A DNA stretch of 30,843 nucleotides from a virus, in IMG/VR virus record IMGVR_UViG_3300037585_001447, positions 1-30,843 of that record. One strand, 5' to 3'. How positions within the stretch are numbered: the first letter of the stretch is position 1; the number at the start of each line of letters is the position of its first letter. Below, piece by piece: positions 1 through 6,495 of this stretch. A program made the translations under genes and the position numbers. A model generated the notes under the pieces. The model had not been told where the DNA came from, ran no database searches, and saw only the letters and a list, made by a program, of their open reading frames with translations.

Positions 1-262
1 ATAACGATGGGCTTGAGCTAAAACTAGTCGGGTAAGTTATTTGTGCATAGTAAGCGTTAGCTAGCGTAGTATCAAATCTTATAACTGGTACTTGACCTGC
101 ACTAGCAGGGTCTGTTGTTAAAGTATAAGCGTTGGGGTTACCATATATTCCTGGTACAGTAGTTGCTACAGTACATCTGCTTTCAACTGTACCATCAATA
201 TCTGCTGCTAAAACTGGTGTTGCTCCAAGTATAAAGCTTATTGCTATTAATAATTTTTTCAT
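1..262 (-). CDS. Secreted protein, 3' part missing
   Basis: This reading frame starts at the ATG at 262 and runs off the window edge after 87 codons. Residues 1-20 are a typical signal peptide: MKK, a hydrophobic core, then PVLAA before the acidic ADIDG start of the mature part. The visible mature part is rich in Thr, Ser and Tyr and has one cysteine near residue 31, suggesting an exported beta-rich protein. Its ATG overlaps the stop of the upstream gene (ATGA), so translation is probably coupled. No family was recognised. It is the third gene in a row with an export signal or membrane anchor at the end of the late operon. A lysis, envelope or virion-surface role is inference. Confidence 0.75.
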   Translation of the reverse strand, partial: MKKLLIAISFILGATPVLAADIDGTVESRCTVATTVPGIYGNPNAYTLTTDPASAGQVPVIRFDTTLANAYYAQITYPTSFSSSPSL

Positions 263-1143
263 TTGTATTGCTCCTCAACCATTTGGTTCATTAATTTATC
301 TTGCCCTAAACTTCTTAAGGCTCTTCTATTATCCACTATATCTTTGTCTTGTAAAACAACACTATCCCGGTATATCTTACCCGGAATCTGTGCAACATAG
401 TAAGTGTTAATATTGGTCGCTTGGTTTATAACTTGTAGTAATGCAGCTTGTGATACTTCATTTGCAATAGTAAGTGCATTCTCTGTAGTAGCTAAAAGAG
501 ACTCCATATTTTCTTTGTCCTTCTCTTCTTCATCTTCATCTTTAGCCTCTTCTTCCTCTTCTAATAACTCCTTATCAGTTTCTGTTTGCGCGAGCTGGAC
601 TGACTCATCTTGCAACGCGTCATAATCTGGTATGTCAGGTACTGGAGGTGGTTTAGGCTTTACGTACCCAGGACAGTTAGGGTCACTCTGTGGATCAAAG
701 CAAGGGTCAAATCTATATATGTATCTTACATCTGCACCTTCTATACTACCTGTGCCTTCTTGTTTAAGTCTACCATCACCAAAAACTGCAATAGGTAAAT
801 AAGGCAATGCAATAGTTCTTCTTACCTCAATACCACCTTCACGCTGTGACCAATCTTGTTTATCTTGAAATACATAACCACCACCTACTTTATCGTTTTC
901 TAAAGTAACAATGTAGTCATCTTCTTTGTTTTTAATGGGTGTGTATTTGTAAGTAACTCCTGATATATCCATGCCACCAATACCATTAGCACCTAGATAC
1001 GTAGGTGTCATTGTCCACTCTAAGCCACTAATTGCTACGTTAGGTGTGTAGCCAAATGTGTAGCTAAAAGAAGATAAAGGCAGCAGCAGCAGTACCCATA
1101 ATGCTGAGAACCTTATCACGCTTTTCTTGTGCAGTAATTTCAT
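259..1143 (-). CDS. Secreted protein with proline hinge and acidic coil
   Basis: This 294-residue protein is of unknown function. Residues 1-28 form a signal peptide: basic MKLLHKKS followed by a Leu-rich core ending SSFS. The next 130 residues look globular and beta-rich. A CFDPQSDPNCPGY segment with two cysteines follows, then a proline hinge (KPKPPPVPDIPD). After that comes a strongly acidic Glu/Asp/Lys stretch likely to form a coil or helix, and a C-terminal helical region. I chose the ATG at 1143 because GAGG lies six bases upstream; the in-frame ATG at 1149 abuts that GAGG. The first 80 bases overlap the upstream gene in another frame. It sits next to holin-like genes, so an envelope or lysis role is possible but unproved. 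Confidence 0.7.
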   Translation of the reverse strand: MKLLHKKSVIRFSALWVLLLLPLSSFSYTFGYTPNVAISGLEWTMTPTYLGANGIGGMDISGVTYKYTPIKNKEDDYIVTLENDKVGGGYVFQDKQDWSQREGGIEVRRTIALPYLPIAVFGDGRLKQEGTGSIEGADVRYIYRFDPCFDPQSDPNCPGYVKPKPPPVPDIPDYDALQDESVQLAQTETDKELLEEEEEAKDEDEEEKDKENMESLLATTENALTIANEVSQAALLQVINQATNINTYYVAQIPGKIYRDSVVLQDKDIVDNRRALRSLGQDKLMNQMVEEQYK

Positions 1144-1642
1144 CTTCATCCTCTGGCATAGGTATTAGGTCAGTCCTAACTTGCCATGCAGCTTTGGCTT
1201 CATTGCCTATCAAACCATCTATCGGGCATGGAGTCCCGGCGTCCATCATCGCTTGCCACACGTCTTTGTCTTGGCACATTATTGATACTGCGGCTACTTT
1301 CATCCCCATATCGTACAATCTACCGGCTTTTTTTAATCTAAGGCAGTTCTCCTCGGTGTATGTAGCACCTAGGCTTAAAGAGAGAATTTGGGTGCCTAAA
1401 GCACCACTAGAAGATATAGTACATAAATCTGAATTATTACCACCTACATTAGGAGATATGGCAGAAGGGGGTGGAGAGTTAACTGTAGTCTCATTTGTAC
1501 CGGTTGTAGTAACTGTAGAAGTCGTATTCTGTGTGATTGAGCTTTCGTCTACGGCTTGTACTACTGTGGGTATAACTAAAATGAGCCAGAAAGCAATAAC
1601 TAAAAAACCTGCTATAGTATTGTTCCTGGCTCGAGGTGTCAT
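1064..1642 (-). CDS. Membrane-anchored or secreted protein with Cys-rich domain
   Basis: This 192-residue protein is of unknown function. Residues 11-30 are a hydrophobic segment (signal peptide or anchor) after MTPRARNN. A low-complexity Thr/Ser/Asn linker (about 35-70) follows. Residues 73-150 form a compact domain with four cysteines (LCTIS, ENCLR, IMCQD, TPCPI) and the recognisable strings LSLGATYTEENC and LYDMGMKVAAVSIMC. I have the impression this domain recurs in phage genomes but cannot name a family. The C-terminus ends in a short hydrophobic tail (GTAAAAFIFF), encoded by the same DNA as the next gene's signal peptide in another frame. It lies seven bases after the 80-residue membrane protein, in the same operon. 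Confidence 0.7.
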   Translation of the reverse strand: MTPRARNNTIAGFLVIAFWLILVIPTVVQAVDESSITQNTTSTVTTTGTNETTVNSPPPSAISPNVGGNNSDLCTISSSGALGTQILSLSLGATYTEENCLRLKKAGRLYDMGMKVAAVSIMCQDKDVWQAMMDAGTPCPIDGLIGNEAKAAWQVRTDLIPMPEDEDEITAQEKRDKVLSIMGTAAAAFIFF

Positions 1643-1649
1643 CTAATAC

Positions 1650-1892
1650 CTATTTCTTTAGGTCGTTTTTTATGTCATCATCTAACAAACGCCATATTAA
1701 CGCTGCAGCAATTATTCCTACCAAGCCAGCGTCTCCTAGCTGACCTACAAGGCCGATGATAGTACCAATGACGTTACCGCCACCTAAAAAAGGTACCTCA
1801 CTAAATACAACCTGCAAAACGATTGCTAAACTAATTAGTTTAATACCTACGTTTATAGCAGCGTCAGCGCCACTCATTATTTTATTTAACAT
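1650..1892 (-). CDS. Small membrane protein, holin-like
   Basis: This 80-residue protein has two predicted membrane segments, about residues 15-33 and 41-69, joined by a Gly-rich turn (FLGGGNVIG). It has a short charged C-terminal tail (DDDIKNDLKK). Its size, two helices and charged tail fit small phage holins or antiholins, but no specific holin family was recognised. The ATG at 1892 has AGGAG a few bases upstream. It lies between a three-helix holin-like gene and a gene for an exported protein, which supports a lysis-cassette reading. No endolysin gene is visible in the window, so the lysis role stays inference. Confidence 0.7.
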   Translation of the reverse strand: MLNKIMSGADAAINVGIKLISLAIVLQVVFSEVPFLGGGNVIGTIIGLVGQLGDAGLVGIIAAALIWRLLDDDIKNDLKK

Positions 1893-1930
1893 ATACTTCT
1901 CCTATAGTTGAGAAAAGCACGACTCATAGG

Positions 1931-2362
1931 CTACTTGCCCTTCGCGAGCTGTGCTCCAAAGTAGAATTCGATAATCATTGTTGCCCATTTGAAAATCTCG
2001 TCAAATTTCAACATCCCTTCTACCGTGACGTATTCTACCACATCAGGTGTAAATTGCAATCCGAGGAAGCTAAAGCCCTCAACCACTGTAGGAACAACGG
2101 TTGGGACGTTAAAGAAGACTGGAGCGACTTGCGTAAAGATGATTAAACCAAGGATTACCATAATGATAAATCTTCGGTTCCACGCAGCCATAGGACTTTC
2201 TTTATCAGCCCTATCTCTAGCCATGTTAAGAGACTCATTGCGAGCCTGCATTGACTGTATCATAAGCTTCTGCTGCTCTTGTGCTGCTTGACTTTTTAAT
2301 GCAAGTAGCTTGGCAAAGAAGCCTAAGAATATCGGTAACATACCAGTAATCAAACTAATCAT
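1931..2362 (-). CDS. Three-helix holin-like membrane protein
   Basis: This 143-residue protein has three hydrophobic segments: about residues 3-21, 65-87 and 122-139. A long charged helical linker rich in Gln, Met and Arg joins the first two. The AAWNRRF motif before the second helix and the FYFGAQLAKGK ending recall three-transmembrane phage and gene-transfer-agent holins, in which a Trp-Arg motif precedes the second helix. That family match is from memory and not proven. A holin would form membrane lesions that release an endolysin. The start ATG at 2362 has AGGAG just upstream. The upstream leader contains a strong inverted repeat, listed separately. Confidence 0.55.
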   Translation of the reverse strand: MISLITGMLPIFLGFFAKLLALKSQAAQEQQKLMIQSMQARNESLNMARDRADKESPMAAWNRRFIIMVILGLIIFTQVAPVFFNVPTVVPTVVEGFSFLGLQFTPDVVEYVTVEGMLKFDEIFKWATMIIEFYFGAQLAKGK

Positions 2363-2374
2363 TTGTTACTCCTA

Positions 2375-2456
2375 GTATAAAAAGTTAGGACACGTCTTTA
2401 GTCAGTTGGAAGCACTAAATATAGTTCTGAAAAATAAATGCCCTAACGTTTTATAC
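2375..2456 (-). other. Long nested inverted repeat (possible RNA structure)
   Basis: Two 15-base arms, 2375-2389 and 2442-2456, are reverse complements at 14 of 15 positions (GTATAAAAAGTTAGG and CCTAACGTTTTATAC). The 52-base spacer holds a second perfect stem, TTTAGT at 2397-2402 with ACTAAA at 2414-2419. The outer arm overlaps the stop codon of the upstream coiled-coil gene, and the element lies in the leader of the holin-like gene. It could be a regulatory leader, an RNA-processing site, a weak terminator or a paired protein-binding site. There is no U-tract directly after it on the minus strand. Confidence 0.5.
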
Positions 2457-2639
2457 TGCTATTTTTAAAAAATCTACTAACCCTATTTGCGACAGTAAGA
2501 AAAACCCTACTGCTCCAAACACACTGTATTTTATCTGAATAGCCGATTGCTCTATTCTAGTCATACGCTTCTCGATACTTTTTATATCTGAAAACACCCT
2601 TGCTACTTGGTTCTCCACCCTATTTAATCTCTTTTCCAT
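2451..2639 (-). CDS. Small coiled-coil protein with C-terminal membrane helix
   Basis: This 62-residue protein has an N-terminal amphipathic coiled coil (MEKRLNRVENQVARVFSDIK and on to about residue 38). One hydrophobic segment follows (about residues 42-58, FGAVGFFLLSQIGL). I chose the ATG at 2639 because AGGA lies eight bases upstream. An upstream in-frame TTG at 2666 exists but has no such signal. The coil-plus-anchor plan resembles small phage lysis accessory proteins of the XhlA type, a comparison of shape only. It overlaps the end of the 56-residue gene upstream in another frame. Confidence 0.6.
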   Translation of the reverse strand: MEKRLNRVENQVARVFSDIKSIEKRMTRIEQSAIQIKYSVFGAVGFFLLSQIGLVDFLKIAV

Positions 2640-2790
2640 TCTTATCCTTTTTAGCACTCGAATCAAAAGGTGACATAGGCGGCTTTGGCGTATGCCTTTC
2701 TTCTGTCTCTATTATATATTCATTTTCAGTTTCTTTGAAAACTTTTGCTAATCGCTCTAAACCTTCTTGCTTATCCCACCAAGTGTTCAT
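2620..2790 (-). CDS. Small hydrophilic protein, 56 residues
   Basis: This short frame begins MNTWWDKQEGLERLAKVFKE and ends in a Pro- and Lys-rich tail (HTPKPPMSPFDSSAKKDK then NGKEIK). It has no membrane segment and no recognised family. The N-terminal half is likely helical. It fits the operon: it starts 10 bases after the stop of the 57-residue gene and overlaps the start of the coiled-coil gene by 20 bases. The gene call rests on this tight fit and on sensible composition, so it is moderately supported. Confidence 0.55.
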   Translation of the reverse strand: MNTWWDKQEGLERLAKVFKETENEYIIETEERHTPKPPMSPFDSSAKKDKNGKEIK

Positions 2791-2800
2791 TATTTACCTG

Positions 2801-2974
2801 TTATCCATTTAACTTTTGTGTATTGTCTTGAATCTCAAAATTACAAGAATGCTCTATCTCTGCGTTTATTTTTTCGACAGAGTCGCCAGTTATCCTAGAT
2901 GTATAGTGTAATAACGCTACATACATATAAGGTATTTTCTGTGCTTCTATGTCTTGTGCTTCTTCTTCTGTCAT
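2801..2974 (-). CDS. Small acidic protein, 57 residues
   Basis: This short protein begins MTEEEAQDIEAQKIPYMYVA and continues with a likely helical segment (LLHYTSRITGDSVEKINAEI). It has one cysteine and no membrane segment. The function is unknown. Its ATG overlaps the stop of the last oxygenase gene in the ATGA pattern, the same coupling used within the oxygenase cassette, so it is probably translated together with it. It could be an accessory to the oxygenases, but only position suggests this. Confidence 0.6.
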   Translation of the reverse strand: MTEEEAQDIEAQKIPYMYVALLHYTSRITGDSVEKINAEIEHSCNFEIQDNTQKLNG

Positions 2975-3561
2975 GATTTATAGAAATTGTACGCTAAACT
3001 GATGCGTTGTTCATCAATATTGTGTTGTTGTACCATATGTTCAATATAACTTCTAAAAATAATTACGCTACCTTCAACTGGAGTAATATGTGCAATCTGT
3101 GTGTTGTCAAATGTTGCTTCAGTTACTTGTGGCGATAACATATCCTGGTAAGGATTTTTGAAATAAAATCTTGCAGAATCAAGTGGTGCTTTTAGGTAGT
3201 AGACTGCACTAATAATACTATTTGCGTGCGTATGGAATTCTTGACTGTCACCTTTGTTGTATATGTTTAGCCATCCATCTGTAGGGTTTTTTTGTATTTT
3301 AGATGAATCTAGTTTAGTGTCGTTACAGTATTCATGCACTGCTTCAGATACGAATTTATTTATACTTTTAAAACTTTTATCTGTACATACGCTGTGAGTT
3401 GAATGCGTATTGTACGTTCTGAATAACCAATTGTTGCCACCACTAGGTACTTGATTTTGGATTGTGTTGCATTTTTTAATTAATGTATCAGCCACGTCAT
3501 GATGGTTTGGGTTTGTCTTAGCCCCTATTACACTAGCAAAAAATCTGTCGTAACCAATCAT
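2971..3561 (-). CDS. 2-oxoglutarate/Fe(II) dioxygenase 5 (HxH type)
   Basis: This 196-residue protein has the double-stranded beta-helix signature of 2OG-Fe(II) oxygenases: FHTHANSIISAVYYLKAP (metal motif H110-x-H112), then GSVIIFRSYIEHMV (distal H175) and R186 in QRISLAYNF, which would hold 2-oxoglutarate. The pattern best fits the PF13759-like group (SxYYL then FRS..EH..), in which enzymes hydroxylate an unknown substrate using O2, Fe(II) and 2-oxoglutarate. The usual HxD metal pair reads HxH here. The N-terminal 90 residues are specific to this protein. Its ATG shares a base with the preceding stop (TAATG). It is the last of five such genes in one operon. Confidence 0.8.
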   Translation of the reverse strand: MIGYDRFFASVIGAKTNPNHHDVADTLIKKCNTIQNQVPSGGNNWLFRTYNTHSTHSVCTDKSFKSINKFVSEAVHEYCNDTKLDSSKIQKNPTDGWLNIYNKGDSQEFHTHANSIISAVYYLKAPLDSARFYFKNPYQDMLSPQVTEATFDNTQIAHITPVEGSVIIFRSYIEHMVQQHNIDEQRISLAYNFYKS

Positions 3562-4073
3562 TATGAAAAATAGTTTAAGTTTAAAACATATCTAAATGGT
3601 TTGTCAGTATGTGTAGTTCCAGTGTGTTGTAATGAGTTAGGAAATATAACTACTGAGTTAGCTTCACATTCTATTTCTTTTACTTTGTTGTTTTCTTTTA
3701 TCAATGTTTTACCATCTGTGTCATTAAGATAATAAATAGCTGTTGTTAAATTAGCGTGTGGCTGTTTTTTCTCGTTGCCGATATCTATGTGATAACCACC
3801 TAGTATACGGTTTTCATTTTGTTGGATGTTACAATTTAGTCTTAATCTATGGAATGCTACTATTTGTAATTCTCTAAACAGTGGTTTAAATACATCAAAC
3901 AAAGTAGACGTGACATTGTGATCTAAGTAAATAGTGTGTGAAAACTGATAATCTTTTGTATTGCTATCTAGCACTTGACCTTTGTACCAACAAACGTCAT
4001 CAGCCTGCACAACAGACAATATATTTTTGTGTGTTGACTCTGTTAAGAAATTTTTTATAACCTTAATCGTCAT
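3561..4073 (-). CDS. 2-oxoglutarate/Fe(II) dioxygenase 4 (HxD type)
   Basis: This 170-residue protein is close to a minimal oxygenase core. The canonical facial triad is visible: H95-x-D97 in GGYHIDIGNE and the distal H150 in VVIFPNSLQHTG. R161 in KPFRYVLNLNYF is the likely 2-oxoglutarate anchor. Between them PHANLTTAIYYLNDTDGKTL is a typical core beta-strand region and resembles the prolyl-4-hydroxylase-like group, such as PF13640. All catalytic residues are present, so it should be active. The substrate is unknown. Its start overlaps the end of the upstream oxygenase gene by 11 bases. Confidence 0.82.
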   Translation of the reverse strand: MTIKVIKNFLTESTHKNILSVVQADDVCWYKGQVLDSNTKDYQFSHTIYLDHNVTSTLFDVFKPLFRELQIVAFHRLRLNCNIQQNENRILGGYHIDIGNEKKQPHANLTTAIYYLNDTDGKTLIKENNKVKEIECEANSVVIFPNSLQHTGTTHTDKPFRYVLNLNYFS

Positions 4074-4548
4074 TGGTAGTTACTTTAACAGCAATAGTAA
4101 ATCTATGTTTGTTTCTAAACGTCGTTGCTTTGTGTACTAAATTTGCATCAAAACCAACTAACCTGTTTGGGATAGGTAGTATGCCTTTAATCTCATTGTC
4201 AACTATTATTTGTGTTTCACCACCATCGTCTAGTTGCCAACTATCGTTTATGTAATACAAAAATGTAATACCTTTTTTACCATCAGTATGAAAATAAGGT
4301 TTTTCTGACGGTGCGAAGCAATTAACATACATTCTGTTAATACTTACATTTTGTAAATTAGTAAAAACTTCTTGTATCCTTTTCTTAAATAATTTGTAGA
4401 TACGTTCAGTTTTGTTTATTTCGTGAACCATGCCTGTTGGTGGTGTTGTATCTGTGTCTGTTTCTCCATATGTGTAAGAAGATGTAAGGCAGTATTTGTA
4501 GACATATTCTGCATCTTTTGTTTCTAAAAACTTGTCTACAACTTTCAT
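4063..4548 (-). CDS. 2-oxoglutarate/Fe(II) dioxygenase 3 (HxD type)
   Basis: This 161-residue protein is a compact oxygenase. The metal motif is H87-x-D89 in PYFHTDGKKG, the distal ligand H139 in FDANLVHKAT, and R149 in NKHRFTIAVK is the probable 2-oxoglutarate residue. The core string ITFLYYINDSWQLDDGGETQ is characteristic of P4H-like phage and cyanophage oxygenases, with the GGET turn found in that group. It is distinct in sequence from gene 4, so the pair is not a fresh duplication. It overlaps the upstream gene by four bases (ATGA) and the downstream one by 11. Confidence 0.85.
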   Translation of the reverse strand: MKVVDKFLETKDAEYVYKYCLTSSYTYGETDTDTTPPTGMVHEINKTERIYKLFKKRIQEVFTNLQNVSINRMYVNCFAPSEKPYFHTDGKKGITFLYYINDSWQLDDGGETQIIVDNEIKGILPIPNRLVGFDANLVHKATTFRNKHRFTIAVKVTTNDD

Positions 4549-5153
4549 ATTAGCTTTATCCTCATATGACTGTCTGCTGTAGGCACTCCAACTGTACCAA
4601 AAGGCATAACATTAAAAGCTAATGAGTTTCTTTTGTGCTCACTTTTATTTTTATTGACAATGTGCCACATCTTACTTGGAAACAACAAAATTAAACCGTT
4701 TACAGGCTGTACTGTGTAAGAATTACCATTCAAGACGTTGTATTCTGTGCATGGCACTTTAATTTGTTCATCACGAAAATCTTCAAATGTAATGCTTCCG
4801 CTATCTTCATTAACATTTAAGTACAACACACCACTTATAAAGCTGTTTTGATGTTGGTGGTATTGTGACTGTTCCATACTGTCTGTTTCTGTAAACCAAG
4901 ACGTGGTAATTTTAAAATCAGCGTCGTATTTCATTATGTTGTTTGCATAATTATATATTTCAGCATTAATAATACTTTTAAGGTGTTTGTGCTGTTCTTC
5001 TTCTAATACATACAATGAAGAATCGCTAGGTCTTGTTTCTTTAGGTTTGTTTATTTCTGCTTTTAACGGTTCACGCATATTTTTTACAATAGCTTGTGTG
5101 TCTAAGTCTAAGTTATTACTGTATAACACATCGCCAAATATAACGTCAATCAT
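4545..5153 (-). CDS. 2-oxoglutarate/Fe(II) dioxygenase 2 (HxH type)
   Basis: This 202-residue protein has H99-x-H101 in QYHQHQNSFISGVLYLN, a distal H164 in LLFPSKMWHIV and R175 in HKRNSLAFNVMP. SGVLYLN and LLFPS..WH are strong marks of the PF13759-like oxygenases. As in genes 1 and 5, the usual Asp of the metal pair is replaced by His. The N-terminal 90 residues look helical and variable. A short C-terminal extension (about residues 183-202) follows the core. It shares one base with the upstream stop and four bases with the downstream gene, so the cassette is probably translated as a chain. Confidence 0.85.
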   Translation of the reverse strand: MIDVIFGDVLYSNNLDLDTQAIVKNMREPLKAEINKPKETRPSDSSLYVLEEEQHKHLKSIINAEIYNYANNIMKYDADFKITTSWFTETDSMEQSQYHQHQNSFISGVLYLNVNEDSGSITFEDFRDEQIKVPCTEYNVLNGNSYTVQPVNGLILLFPSKMWHIVNKNKSEHKRNSLAFNVMPFGTVGVPTADSHMRIKLI

Positions 5154-5797
5154 TATTTATGTACCCAATCATTACGCTTTAAATAAATATTACCTGCAAC
5201 TGTAATTCTTTCAACGTCTGAAAAAAATGGAGTTACTGAATGGTTTAACCAAGAAGGGAAAATGTAAATATCACCCTCGTCAGGTAAATGCGAAAAACCT
5301 GTTTTATTAAATAACAAGTTTTCGCCATAGTTAAAATCAATTGTTCCTGTACCGTTGTTATTGTGTTTTGCCTTTGTGCGTTCGTTTTCTTCTCTTAGTT
5401 CTTGTGGTATTTTTAAGTAAATGACAAATGACAAATCACCAGTATGATTATGTTGTGGGTTAAATTCTCGGCATTTTGTGTAATTTATCCAAAGCTCAGT
5501 TTTAGTAATTTCAAACGGTTTTTGTATTGCGTCTGCTGTTTCACTCCAATCTTTTTGAAATATGTCTTGGTAGACAGACAACAAAGGTAAAAACTCAGGC
5601 ATAAACCACCCTTCAAAATCTTCAAAAGCGTATTCTTCTTTAATCATGCCTACTAATTTTTCGGTATGTAGTAAGCGTTCTTGTTTAGACTTTTTGCCTT
5701 CTATTAATAATTTGTTTTGGAACGATTTAGATATATGTGTTTTAACAACAAGCGCGCCAAAATAAGGAAACCAATGGTGTCCTTCTTGGACTACCAT
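5153..5797 (-). CDS. 2-oxoglutarate/Fe(II) dioxygenase 1 (HxH type)
   Basis: This 214-residue protein is the first and longest of the cassette. Signature strings are FNPQHNHTGDLSFVIYLKIP (H116-x-H118), then GDIYIFPSWLNHSVTPF with distal H186 and R197 in DVERITVAGNIYL. IFPSWLNHSVTPF is close to the PF13759 pattern. An insert of about 40 residues rich in Glu, Lys, Asn and Gly lies between the metal motif and the distal strand. Its ATG lies inside the end of the zinc-ribbon gene, a seven-base overlap, so expression is tied to that gene. The substrate is unknown; see findings for virion and host-surface hypotheses. Confidence 0.85.
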   Translation of the reverse strand: MVVQEGHHWFPYFGALVVKTHISKSFQNKLLIEGKKSKQERLLHTEKLVGMIKEEYAFEDFEGWFMPEFLPLLSVYQDIFQKDWSETADAIQKPFEITKTELWINYTKCREFNPQHNHTGDLSFVIYLKIPQELREENERTKAKHNNNGTGTIDFNYGENLLFNKTGFSHLPDEGDIYIFPSWLNHSVTPFFSDVERITVAGNIYLKRNDWVHK

Positions 5798-5994
5798 TTA
5801 CCAATTGGGCATTTTTCGTTAGCTATAGCTGATTTAGCTCTGATAATACAGCCGCATTCACCGCATAGAAATGACTTGCGAGATTCGCAGTCGTTGCATA
5901 TATTTCTTCTGTTATCTTTAGTCTCTTGGTTCGCTAAAATCAGACCTTTGATTGTGTACGTCTGTTTGTCTGTATCCTTAATCCAATCAAACAA
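5791..5994 (-). CDS. Small zinc-ribbon protein (CPIGKW ending)
   Basis: This 67-residue protein has six cysteines arranged C33-x2-C36, C44-x2-C47-x-C49 and C62, ending CPIGKW. The pattern C-x2-C, C-x2-C-G-C and CP-x-GKW is a common small phage protein often found beside tail genes. It probably binds zinc, and its role is unknown. No Met begins the frame; the TTG at 5994 fits, with AAGGGG six bases upstream. It sits between the tail genes and the oxygenase cassette and overlaps the first oxygenase by seven bases. It could be an accessory of tail assembly or of the oxygenases. Confidence 0.75.
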   Translation of the reverse strand: MFDWIKDTDKQTYTIKGLILANQETKDNRRNICNDCESRKSFLCGECGCIIRAKSAIANEKCPIGKW

Positions 5995-6012
5995 GTTTTC
6001 CCCTTATTACAG

Positions 6013-6486
6013 TTATACAAAATTGTCATCCGCCCATTCTAAAGTTATGTTACCTGATTTATGTGTAGATGTGGAAGGATATGCCGGTGCGCTTGGGGAA
6101 CCTATTTTTTGCATTCTATCACCATCAACTTCTTCCGTATGCTCTGCTATCCACTCATCGTATGCTGTTTTCCATGTATCGTAATCTGATTTTAATAAAA
6201 CCGTTGCTACTACTTTGATAACTGTAGTGCCTTTTTCAGACTGGAGTACTTTCATTTCTGAGCTACTGTAGTCTATAACACCATCGTCATCTGCATCATT
6301 TTCAACAGATTTATAATGTAGCGTTGTTGCTGCAGGTGCGCCTCCTCCATGCGTTACAGTTGCACCACTTACTACTTCAACGTGGTGAACGCATGAGTAT
6401 GCTGGACCGTCAATAGTTAATTGACATTCTAGCACATCTTCAGCACTATATTTATCTCCTCTAATTAACCTTGCTTTTAATGCCAT
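6013..6486 (-). CDS. Tail-region protein of unknown function
   Basis: This 157-residue soluble protein begins MALKARLIRGDKYSAEDVLE and has a beta-rich first half followed by an acidic helical part (YDTWKTAYDEWIAEHTEEVDG). No signal peptide, membrane segment or known family was recognised. It lies just downstream of the glycine-rich adhesin gene with a short gap and has an AGGAA signal before its ATG. Position suggests a virion protein, an adhesin chaperone or an assembly factor. In phages with Gly-rich gp38-type adhesins, small assembly proteins often follow the fibre genes, so that role is possible but not shown. Confidence 0.6.
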   Translation of the reverse strand: MALKARLIRGDKYSAEDVLECQLTIDGPAYSCVHHVEVVSGATVTHGGGAPAATTLHYKSVENDADDDGVIDYSSSEMKVLQSEKGTTVIKVVATVLLKSDYDTWKTAYDEWIAEHTEEVDGDRMQKIGSPSAPAYPSTSTHKSGNITLEWADDNFV

Positions 6487-6495
6487 AATATATTC

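Noticed and set aside
1101-1646. 181-codon plus-strand frame
   Set aside because: Antisense to a leftward gene that has a signal segment and good operon fit; shadow.
1920-1933. CGACTCATAGGCTA also found at 20523-20536
   Set aside because: A single 14-base match between two places in 31 kb can arise by chance, and one copy spans a stop codon. Kept only as a note.
4699-4713. Near copy of the palindromic element inside an oxygenase gene (minus strand AGTACAG-C-CTGTAAA)
   Set aside because: It misses two bases and encodes V-Q-P-V-N, where V-x-P is expected by the oxygenase family itself, so coincidence is likely.
2971-5797. AlkB-type DNA repair as the role of the oxygenases
   Set aside because: I see no AlkB nucleotide-recognition pattern; the strings fit P4H-like and PF13759-like groups better.
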